Shown in pieces: positions 1-5,004 of a DNA stretch of 5,004 nucleotides. Where the stretch lies: positions 1-5,004 of the forward strand of contig JAFAFM010000098.1 of the NCBI GenBank assembly GCA_023423495.1. The letters are read 5' to 3'. A model generated the notes under the pieces. It made no database searches. It saw nothing but the letters and a program-made list of their open reading frames with translations, and was not told the DNA's origin. Position 1 is the first letter of the stretch, and each line of letters opens with the position of its first letter. The DNA is from Armatimonadota bacterium (GTDB lineage Bacteria; Armatimonadota; Fimbriimonadia; Fimbriimonadales; Fimbriimonadaceae). A program made the translations under genes and the position numbers.

Positions 1-974
1 ATGTCAGCGGGGCCGAACCTGTGGGCAGCGAGTTGCTCGTTCACAAGTACGGACTTGGAGTAAAAAGTGCTACCGTACGCAATGAACTTGCCGACCTATC
101 TGAGTTGGGCTATCTGGAACAGCCTCACACCAGCGCAGGACGAGTTCCCAGCGACCGTGGCTACCGGTTCTATGTGGACCGCCTCATCGAGCACAAACCT
201 GTTTCCCGCGAAGAGAAGGAACGAATTGCCGCAACCCTGGAAGAGGGAGAGGTCCTACAGAAACTTCTCCGGGAGACGACTCTTGCACTTTCGCGGATCA
301 CCCACTTGATGAGCGTGGCCACGACGGTACGCGACGTCGGCCTCAAGGTCCGAAGCGCTCTCATTAGCGCATTGGGTCCGAATCAAGCTTTACTTGTGCT
401 GGCATTCAGCAACGGTCATATCGAAAACAAGATGATCGACTGTCCGGTGGGCCTGAGCCTTCAAGACATCGGTGTCATCAACGAGCAACTTCAGGCTTCC
501 GTCGCTGGACAAACCGTCAGAGCCCTTTCCCGGGCGAAGACTCCCACAGCCCTCGCTTCAGCCGCCGCCGAGCATTTGGCTTCGCTCATTTGGCAGCAAG
601 TACGGAGTATATCCAAGGACATCACGCGCGGGCTCATGGTTACGGAAGGCCAAGAATTCATGTTTGCCCAGCCTGAATTCCGCCGCGACGTAACCGCTTT
701 GGCCACCTTCCTCGACTATCTCGATAAGAGCGACGTGCTCTATGAAGCCGTTGGCGGCCAAGTCTCGAGCCAAAAAGTGACGATCGGCAAGGAGAACGCA
801 CACGAGCCGCTGCAGCAGATGTCGGTCGTCCGGCAAAGCTTCTTCGTCGGTGAGAATGAGGCTGGCGTGATTTCGCTTATCGGCCCGACTCGGATGGCCT
901 ACCAATCCGGCATCCCTCTTATTGGCTACACCGCCAAGGTGCTTAGCGAGTCTCTAACCAAGTTTTTCGGCTAG
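1..974 (+). CDS. hrcA: Heat-inducible transcription repressor HrcA, 5' end off window
   Basis: HrcA binds the CIRCE inverted repeat and represses chaperone genes (groESL, dnaK) until heat stress; GroEL normally keeps it active. Reading starts in frame at base 3 with V-S-G-A-E-P-V-G-S, the family's conserved 'GEPVGS' region, so the true start lies about 15-25 codons upstream. The GTG at 21 is an internal valine of this motif. The winged helix spans about 66-179, with ATVRNEL, the HTSAGR(V/I)P turn and GYRFYVD. A GAF-like and dimerisation region follows. The family C-terminal signature GPTRMAYQ...IPL..YTAKVLSE lies at about 882-950. About 323 residues are visible, which fits a full length near 340-350. 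The frame is intact and ends in TAG at 972-974. It converges on fcl with a 21-bp overlap, so no grpE-dnaK follows it here. Identification is secure; the upstream context and any CIRCE site are not visible. Confidence 0.96.
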   Translation, partial: VSGAEPVGSELLVHKYGLGVKSATVRNELADLSELGYLEQPHTSAGRVPSDRGYRFYVDRLIEHKPVSREEKERIAATLEEGEVLQKLLRETTLALSRITHLMSVATTVRDVGLKVRSALISALGPNQALLVLAFSNGHIENKMIDCPVGLSLQDIGVINEQLQASVAGQTVRALSRAKTPTALASAAAEHLASLIWQQVRSISKDITRGLMVTEGQEFMFAQPEFRRDVTALATFLDYLDKSDVLYEAVGGQVSSQKVTIGKENAHEPLQQMSVVRQSFFVGENEAGVISLIGPTRMAYQSGIPLIGYTAKVLSESLTKFFG

Positions 975-1901
975 GGCGGGCTGGTTGTCCAAGAACCACT
1001 GATAGGCGCTCCGGATACCGTCCTCCAGGCTGATCTTATGCCGCCATCCGAGCCCGTGGAGCTTTTCCACATCCATCGTCTTCTCGGGAAAGCCATCAGG
1101 CATAGACGTGTCCCACACGATTTCACCCTTATGGCCAACGATCTTCTGGATCGTTTCCGCAAGCTCCCGAATTGAGACGGACTTGCCGGTGCCGACGTTG
1201 ACATGCCCCTTCACCGAAGGCTGCTCCATTAGAAAGACGCATGCGTCAGCGATGTCGTCAGCGTGAAGGAACTCTCTCCGCGGATTTCCTGAACCCCAAC
1301 ACGTGACTGGGCGATCCGGCAGCGCTTCATGAAACTTGCGAACGAGCGCTGGCAGCACATGTGAAGTCCTCAGATCGAAATTGTCGCGATCTCCATAGGC
1401 GTTAGGCGGCATAACCGTGTAATAGTTGCGGCCGTGCTGCGCGGCAATGGAGTCACAAAGATAGAGGCCCGCAATCTTGGCGATTGCATACGGGGCATTT
1501 GTCGGCTCAGGCTTGCCGGTCAACAGAGCATCTTCCGGGATGGGTTGGGCCGTTTCCCGGGGATAGATGCAACTAGAACCGAGGAACAGGAGGTGATCGA
1601 TACCTGCCTGGTGGGCTCCCCAAATCACATTCGTCTGAACGAGGAGATTCTCGCCGATGAAATCAGCCGGATAAGTTTTGTTGGCATGGATTCCTCCGAC
1701 CTTGGCCGCCGCCAATACGATCGCATCCGGTTGCTCGGAACCTAGGAATGCATTTACTGCCTGCTGGTCTGCGAGATCAAGTTCGCTACGAGTTCGCTCG
1801 ATGAGGTTCGTATAACCCCCCGCTCGTAACCGTCTGGCAATGGCGCTTCCTACCAAGCCTCGATGTCCAGCAACAAAGATCCGATCCTGCTTACTCAGCA
1901 A
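954..1901 (-). CDS. fcl: GDP-L-fucose synthase (GDP-4-keto-6-deoxymannose 3,5-epimerase/4-reductase)
   Basis: This cytosolic extended short-chain dehydrogenase performs the last step to GDP-L-fucose: 3,5-epimerisation and NADPH reduction of GDP-4-keto-6-deoxy-D-mannose. Its 315 residues match the family (E. coli WcaG/Fcl is about 320). The N-terminal Rossmann motif is G12-H-R-G15-L-V-G18. The catalytic set is present: Ser109 in SSCIYP, Cys111, Tyr138 and Lys142 in YAIAK, and His181 in SHVLPALVRKFHEA. The substrate-side motif PRREFLHADD is at 207-216. One variation is PPNAYGD at 165-171, where the usual form is PTNLYGP. The chosen start is TTG at 1901-1899, inside the end of the upstream gmd paralogue. 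It has GGAG 7 nt upstream, and the Rossmann strand begins at the normal distance from it. It is the last gene of the sugar operon and its stop lies inside the 3' end of hrcA. Confidence 0.95.
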   Translation of the reverse strand: MLSKQDRIFVAGHRGLVGSAIARRLRAGGYTNLIERTRSELDLADQQAVNAFLGSEQPDAIVLAAAKVGGIHANKTYPADFIGENLLVQTNVIWGAHQAGIDHLLFLGSSCIYPRETAQPIPEDALLTGKPEPTNAPYAIAKIAGLYLCDSIAAQHGRNYYTVMPPNAYGDRDNFDLRTSHVLPALVRKFHEALPDRPVTCWGSGNPRREFLHADDIADACVFLMEQPSVKGHVNVGTGKSVSIRELAETIQKIVGHKGEIVWDTSMPDGFPEKTMDVEKLHGLGWRHKISLEDGIRSAYQWFLDNQPALAEKLG

Positions 1902-2929
1902 TTCTTAACTCCATTCAGTGCAACAACTTCCTTCTGTGCAATTTCGAGATCGTGTTCGACCATTTCCGATACAAGTTCACTTAAGCCGACTTTTGGACGC
2001 CAACCCAGCATTCGATGCGCCTTCGAAGCATCGCCCACAATATTTTCGACGTCGGCAACGCGATAGAACTGCGGATTTACCTGCACCAGCGTCCGTCCCG
2101 TGGCGCGATCGATTCCCACTTCTTCGACGCCACTTCCCTCCCACTTAAGCTTGAGCCCGACCGCTAGAAATGCTTGTTCGGCAAAATCCCGGATTGAGGC
2201 TTGAATACCCGTGGCGATAACAAAATCGTCTGGCCCTGGTGCCTGAAGCATCAGCCACATCGCCTCGACAAACTCCTTCGCGTGACCCCAGTCCCTCTTG
2301 GCGTTCAGATTCCCGAGTTCGAGCTTGTCCTGCAGGCCAAGGGAAATGCGGGCCGCTCCCCTAGAAATCTTTCGAGTGACAAAGCCCTCGCCGCGCAGGG
2401 GAGATTCATGGTTAAAGAGGATGCCGTTACATGCGTGAATCTCATAAGCTTCACGATAGGTGACGACAGTCCAGAAGCCGTAAAGCTTGGCAACGCCGTA
2501 CGGGCTCCTCGGATGGAACGGCGTGTCCTCGTTCTGAGGCACCTCTTGCACTAAGCCATACAGCTCACTACTCGAAGCCTGATAGAACTTGGTCTTCCTC
2601 TCCAAACCGAGTTCCCGAATGGCATCCAGAAGTCGCACCACCCCCAAGCCCGTTACATTGCCCGTGTATTCCGCAGAGCGAAAGCTCTCACCTACATGGG
2701 ATTGGGCGGCCAAATTGTAAACCTCGTCGGGCTCAACTTCGCCCAGGATTTCACGAATTCGGTCCGTTTGGACCAGGTCACCCATATGCAGCTTGACTTC
2801 AGACGGCACTCGTTCGGGCAGATCCACCGCCCGTGCCATCCCATGCACCTCATAACCCTTTTCGAGCAGAAGCCGCGACAGGTAAATCCCATCTTGGCCA
2901 GCTACTCCAGTAATGAGGGCCTTTTTCAT
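1895..2929 (-). CDS. Divergent GDP-mannose 4,6-dehydratase paralogue
   Basis: This 344-residue extended SDR is clearly of the Gmd family: GVAGQDG at 8-14, SSSELYG at 119-125, YGVAK at 144-148, the diagnostic [11 protein letters not shown] at 171-181, RDWGHA at 212-217 and a VENIVGD...LGW tail. By hand alignment it is roughly 60% identical to the next gene upstream (76 of 100 positions over the central catalytic stretch). It differs in two informative ways. Where canonical Gmd has RRSSLFNT and a long loop, it has RAVD at 33-36 and a segment 12 residues shorter. The catalytic Thr is Ser120, while Glu122, Tyr144 and Lys148 remain. It may still make GDP-4-keto-6-deoxymannose. It could also act on a related sugar, such as GDP-manno-heptose as described for DmhA/WcbK-type homologues. 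It is not Rmd, which lacks the [10 protein letters not shown] block. It starts 4 nt after the upstream stop and overlaps fcl by 7 bp. Family is certain; substrate is unknown. Confidence 0.9.
   Translation of the reverse strand: MKKALITGVAGQDGIYLSRLLLEKGYEVHGMARAVDLPERVPSEVKLHMGDLVQTDRIREILGEVEPDEVYNLAAQSHVGESFRSAEYTGNVTGLGVVRLLDAIRELGLERKTKFYQASSSELYGLVQEVPQNEDTPFHPRSPYGVAKLYGFWTVVTYREAYEIHACNGILFNHESPLRGEGFVTRKISRGAARISLGLQDKLELGNLNAKRDWGHAKEFVEAMWLMLQAPGPDDFVIATGIQASIRDFAEQAFLAVGLKLKWEGSGVEEVGIDRATGRTLVQVNPQFYRVADVENIVGDASKAHRMLGWRPKVGLSELVSEMVEHDLEIAQKEVVALNGVKNC
1909..1912 (-). promoter_or_regulatory. Ribosome binding site that supports the TTG start of fcl
   Basis: The minus strand reads GGAG, with 7 nt to TTG at 1901. 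It sits in the last codons of the gmd paralogue, whose TGA (1897-1895) lies just inside fcl. This spacing is the main reason to accept the rare TTG start. Confidence 0.65.
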
Positions 2930-2933
2930 CCGA

Positions 2934-4028
2934 CTAACGATCCTCTTCCGCGCTTTGGTAAACCTTGTAACCCCTTTCCTTCACGAGGGCTTCTCGCTTT
3001 GCCGTCTCAAGGTCCGAATCGACCATCTCTTCGATCAGGCTCTGCAAACTGACTTTGGGCTCCCAGCCCAACTTCTCGCGGGCCTTGGTTGGATCTCCCA
3101 ACAACGTCTCGACTTCAGTCGGCCGGTAGTACTGTGGGTCGACAAAAACGATGTCGCGGCCGCTTGCCTTATCGAATCCGACTTCGTCTGGCCCTTCACC
3201 TTTCCAACCTAGGTCCAGTCCAACTCGTGCAAAGGATGCCGTAACGAACTCACGGACGGAGGCCTGCCGGCCAGTCGCCACGACATAGTCGTCCGGAGTC
3301 TCCTTCTGCAGCATGAGCCACATCATTTCCACGTAATCCCGGGCATGTCCCCAGTCTCGCAACGCGCTCATGTTGCCCAGATACAAGCCATTCTGCAAAC
3401 CAACCGCAATTCGAGCGGCAGCGCGTGTTATTTTACGGGTCACGAAGGTTTCGCCCCGCAGCGGCGATTCATGGTTGAAGAGAATGCCGTTCGACGCGTG
3501 CATTCCATAGGCCTCGCGGTAGTTCACGACGATCCAGTAACCATAGAGCTTGGCCACCGCGTATGGGCTTCTCGGATAGAAGGGAGTAGTCTCCTTCTGA
3601 GGAATCTCTTGGACGAGGCCATACAGCTCGCTGGTCGAAGCCTGGTAGAAGCGCACGGACCTTTCCAATCCCAGAATTCGGACGGCCTCTAATAGTCTGA
3701 GAACGCCCACGCCATCTACTTCAGCCGTGTATTCCGGCGAATCAAAACTCACCTTGACGTGCGACTGAGCGCCCAAATTGTAGATCTCGTCTGGCCGTAC
3801 TTTTTCCACCACGCGAAGCAGCGAGGTGCTATCAGTTAAATCACCGTAGTGTAGATAGAAAGGGAGACCCTGCTCATGCGTATCGTGAAACAGGTGATCG
3901 ATGCGGCTTGTGTTAAAGAGCGATGAGCGACGCTTGATTCCGTGGACTTCGTAACCCTTTCCGATAAGAAATTCAGCGAGGTACGCGCCATCCTGGCCGG
4001 TAATGCCCGTAATGAGTGCCTTCTTCAT
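2934..4028 (-). CDS. gmd: GDP-mannose 4,6-dehydratase
   Basis: Gmd converts GDP-D-mannose to GDP-4-keto-6-deoxy-D-mannose in the cytosol, using a tightly bound NADP(H) that is recycled in each turnover. This is the committed step toward GDP-L-fucose, GDP-D-rhamnose, GDP-colitose and GDP-perosamine. All canonical features are present in 364 residues (E. coli Gmd has 373): GITGQDG at 8-14, RRSS at 33-36 (the loop that reaches a neighbouring subunit's cofactor and helps tetramer formation), Thr132 and Glu134 in STSELYG, Tyr156 and Lys160 in [16 protein letters not shown] at 183-193, and [15 protein letters not shown] at 302-316. The catalytic numbering coincides with E. coli. The start is ATG at 4028-4026, giving the standard MKKALITG N-terminus, although no clear Shine-Dalgarno precedes it. 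It is first in the gmd-gmd2-fcl operon, 73 bp after nuoI and just downstream of a sigma-54-like promoter. Confidence 0.97.
   Translation of the reverse strand: MKKALITGITGQDGAYLAEFLIGKGYEVHGIKRRSSLFNTSRIDHLFHDTHEQGLPFYLHYGDLTDSTSLLRVVEKVRPDEIYNLGAQSHVKVSFDSPEYTAEVDGVGVLRLLEAVRILGLERSVRFYQASTSELYGLVQEIPQKETTPFYPRSPYAVAKLYGYWIVVNYREAYGMHASNGILFNHESPLRGETFVTRKITRAAARIAVGLQNGLYLGNMSALRDWGHARDYVEMMWLMLQKETPDDYVVATGRQASVREFVTASFARVGLDLGWKGEGPDEVGFDKASGRDIVFVDPQYYRPTEVETLLGDPTKAREKLGWEPKVSLQSLIEEMVDSDLETAKREALVKERGYKVYQSAEEDR
2941..2945 (-). promoter_or_regulatory. Ribosome binding site of the gmd paralogue, inside gmd
   Basis: The minus strand reads GAGGA, formed by the final Glu-Asp codons of gmd, with 11 nt to the ATG at 2929. 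With the 4-nt intergenic gap this suggests coupled translation of the two dehydratases. Confidence 0.6.
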
Positions 4029-4061
4029 GGTTGTAATCTAGACTTGCAGCCCAGATTATCC

Positions 4062-4076
4062 GCAAGCAGCGTGCCA
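4062..4076 (-). promoter_or_regulatory. Candidate sigma-54 (RpoN) promoter for gmd operon
   Basis: Read on the minus strand this is TGGCACG-CTGC-TTGC, matching every fixed base of the -24/-12 consensus TGGCACG-N4-TTGC; only the following weak A/T position differs (G). It is preceded by T, as in the extended consensus. It lies in the only intergenic gap and points into gmd. If the last C is -12, transcription would start near 4050, giving a leader of about 22 nt before the ATG. The activator site is not identified. Confidence 0.65.
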
Positions 4077-4084
4077 AAACCAGG

Positions 4085-4099
4085 CTAACCTTTGTTTAG
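4085..4099. repeat. Short imperfect inverted repeat upstream of the gmd promoter
   Basis: On the plus strand CTAACC-TTT-GTTTAG forms two 6-base arms with one mismatch around a 3-base centre. It lies between the nuoI stop and the sigma-54-like element, centred about 42 bp before the inferred start site. It has no following T-run, so it is a poor terminator. It could be a small operator, or chance. Confidence 0.25.
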
Positions 4100-4101
4100 G
4101 G

Positions 4102-4614
4102 CTACTTGCCGGTAAATACTGGCGCGGGCTCATCGGCATATTGGCCCTTAAATGGCTCGTCTGATTGTCCCGGATACGACTCCAGTAACATTTCCTTCGT
4201 GTAGATGAAGTCTTCCCGCTTGTAGTCTGCCAGTTCGAAGTTCTTCCGCAGTACAATCGCACCCGTGGGGCAAGCTTCCTGACAATAGCCGCAGAAGATA
4301 CAGCGAATCATATTGATCTCGTATCTCACTGCATACCGCTCACCGGGGCTGAATCGCGCCTCATCGGTGTTCTCCGCCGCTTCAACGTAGATGCAGCGCG
4401 CCGGGCAAGCGCCAGCACAGAGCGAACAGCCAATGCACTTCTCCAACCCGCTCTCATAGCGGGTTAAAAAGTGACGCCAACGGGTTCTCGGATATTGCTC
4501 CCGTATTTCCTCCGGATACATGACCGTGACCTTCTTATGCGCTAAACGCCGGCGAGTAATGCCAAAGCCCGCGAGAATGGGCTTTACCACGCTCTTCATC
4601 AGGTCGACGCTCAC
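4102..4614 (-). CDS. nuoI: NADH-quinone oxidoreductase subunit I (2x[4Fe-4S] ferredoxin-like)
   Basis: NuoI is the peripheral-arm subunit of complex I that holds clusters N6a and N6b and relays electrons to N2 in NuoB. It carries two CxxCxxCxxxCP motifs: Cys60, 63, 66, 70 ([12 protein letters not shown]) and Cys105, 108, 111, 115 ([12 protein letters not shown]). Between them lies the typical RYEINMIRC run, and before them VTVMYPEE. The reading frame is open further back to an ATG at 4659. I chose GTG at 4614-4612 because it gives a usual NuoI N-terminus and length (170 residues). It also overlaps the nuoB stop as GTGA and has GAGGTGA 7 nt upstream measured from its GAGG core; the extra 15 codons of the longer frame encode an Arg-rich, unconserved run. 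The next start option is ATG at 4599. The gene that usually follows, nuoJ, is absent; gmd follows instead. Confidence 0.95.
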   Translation of the reverse strand: MSVDLMKSVVKPILAGFGITRRRLAHKKVTVMYPEEIREQYPRTRWRHFLTRYESGLEKCIGCSLCAGACPARCIYVEAAENTDEARFSPGERYAVRYEINMIRCIFCGYCQEACPTGAIVLRKNFELADYKREDFIYTKEMLLESYPGQSDEPFKGQYADEPAPVFTGK

Positions 4615-5004
4615 GGCTTCACCTCTTCCAGTTCTCGAGCGCCCGTTACGCCTTCCCACAGCCTGAGATCCGTCAAATTGCGCGGCTTATTGCCTCGCTT
4701 AATCTTCTCCTGCAACTTTAGGATGCCGTAGATCAAAGCGTCAGGTGATGGCGGACACCCCGGCACATACACGTCGACCGGAACAACTTGGTCCGTGCCT
4801 TGAACGATCGCGTAGTTGTTATAGACACCGCCCGAGGAAGCACAAGCTCCCATCGAGATCACCCATTTTGGTTCTGGCATCTGGTCGTAGATCTGCCTCA
4901 GAACCGGCGCCATTTTTTTGGATAGACGCCCGGCGATAATCATTACGTCCGCCTGGCGAGGCGTGGCGCTAAAACGCTCCATGCCAAATCGAGCGACGTC
5001 GAAT
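4611..5004 (-). CDS. nuoB: NADH-quinone oxidoreductase subunit B, 5' end off window
   Basis: NuoB (PSST/20-kDa subunit) binds cluster N2, the last iron-sulfur centre before quinone, at the base of the complex I peripheral arm. About 130 residues are visible in frame from base 5003, beginning [11 protein letters not shown]. Conserved blocks follow in order: [43 protein letters not shown] (a cluster ligand Cys at 4844-4842), YAIVQG, and [11 protein letters not shown] (second ligand Cys at 4757-4755). The tandem Cys-Cys pair that supplies the other N2 ligands lies upstream, off the window. The ATG at 4982 is an internal Met of the conserved RFGME motif, not a start. The C-terminus has an extension of about 27 residues after the KLQEKIKR helix. 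The stop TGA at 4613-4611 overlaps the nuoI GTG, indicating translational coupling. Confidence 0.95.
   Translation of the reverse strand, partial: FDVARFGMERFSATPRQADVMIIAGRLSKKMAPVLRQIYDQMPEPKWVISMGACASSGGVYNNYAIVQGTDQVVPVDVYVPGCPPSPDALIYGILKLQEKIKRGNKPRNLTDLRLWEGVTGARELEEVKP
4619..4625 (-). promoter_or_regulatory. Ribosome binding site of nuoI, inside nuoB
   Basis: The minus strand reads GAGGTGA, a strong anti-SD match. Its GAGG core lies 7 nt before the GTG at 4614, within the last codons of nuoB (Glu-Glu-Val). It decides the GTG start over the upstream in-frame ATG at 4659. Confidence 0.75.

Noticed and set aside
21..23. GTG as the start of hrcA
   Set aside because: It encodes the Val of the conserved EPVGS motif, and in-frame HrcA-like residues continue upstream to the window edge.
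1..63. ATG at base 1 opening a short frame
   Set aside because: It closes at TAA (61-63) after 20 codons and is out of frame with hrcA; the conserved E-P-V-G-S residues are read from base 3.
558..905. Minus-strand open frame opposite hrcA
   Set aside because: It is antisense to a well-conserved gene, resembles no known family and has no separate context.
980..996. Hairpin TGGTT-N7-AACCA as a bidirectional terminator for hrcA and fcl
   Set aside because: The stem is only 5 bp and AT-rich at its base, no T-run follows on either strand, and it lies within fcl coding sequence.
2201..2554. Plus-strand open frame opposite the gmd paralogue, with a similar one at 3345-3692 opposite gmd
   Set aside because: The two resemble each other (for example RFMVKEDAV versus RFMVEENAV), but only because they are antisense shadows of homologous sense genes. 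They show no family features of their own.
4055..4083. Sigma-70 promoter for gmd using GATAAT (4060-4055)
   Set aside because: The -10 is good, but the hexamer 17 bp upstream (CTGGTT) is a poor -35, and there is no TG extension at the right spacing. The sigma-54 reading fits much better.
4615..4659. Longer nuoI from ATG at 4659
   Set aside because: It would overlap nuoB by 49 bp and add 15 Arg/Gly-rich residues not typical of NuoI; GTG at 4614 has a strong ribosome site and the GTGA overlap.
1..5004. tRNA or rRNA genes, CRISPR arrays, insertion sequences, att sites, riboswitches
   Set aside because: None was seen. Coding sequence fills the window apart from the 73-bp and 4-bp gaps.

Overview
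The window looks like a piece of a Gram-negative, free-living bacterial chromosome. It is almost fully coding, with a GC content that looks to be in the mid-50s by eye. It holds the end of a heat-shock repressor gene (hrcA, plus strand). Everything else is on the minus strand: two respiratory complex I genes (nuoB, partial, and nuoI), then a three-gene nucleotide-sugar cassette (gmd, a second gmd paralogue, fcl). HrcA, an aerobic-type complex I and GDP-fucose synthesis together would fit Acidobacteriota or a similar soil phylum, but this is a weak inference. No ribosomal RNA or other strict lineage marker is present.

Layout in window order. Positions 1-974 (+) carry hrcA, whose first codons lie off the left edge. 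Positions 954-1901 (-) carry fcl (GDP-L-fucose synthase), tail to tail with hrcA, the two genes overlapping by 21 bp. Positions 1895-2929 (-) carry a divergent Gmd paralogue. Positions 2934-4028 (-) carry a canonical gmd. Positions 4029-4101 are the only real intergenic gap, and contain a near-perfect sigma-54 promoter pointing into gmd. Positions 4102-4614 (-) carry nuoI, and 4611-5004 (-) carry nuoB, which runs off the right edge.

How the genes work together. NuoB (cluster N2) and NuoI (clusters N6a and N6b) form the end of the iron-sulfur chain that passes electrons to quinone in complex I. They are translationally coupled by a GTGA overlap. Gmd converts GDP-D-mannose to GDP-4-keto-6-deoxymannose, and Fcl epimerises and reduces this to GDP-L-fucose, the donor for fucose in O-antigen or exopolysaccharide. 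The second Gmd keeps most of the catalytic scaffold. It lacks a 12-residue stretch in the RRSS cofactor and oligomer loop, and has Ser where the first has catalytic Thr. It may therefore have a different cofactor preference, oligomeric state or substrate. The tight spacing (4-nt gap, 7-bp overlap) says gmd, the paralogue and fcl form one operon.

The points most worth a second look are the sigma-54 promoter, the tandem divergent Gmd pair, and the unusual direct nuoB-nuoI junction followed by sugar genes rather than nuoJ. I found no mobile element, CRISPR array, tRNA or rRNA, and no clearly new system.
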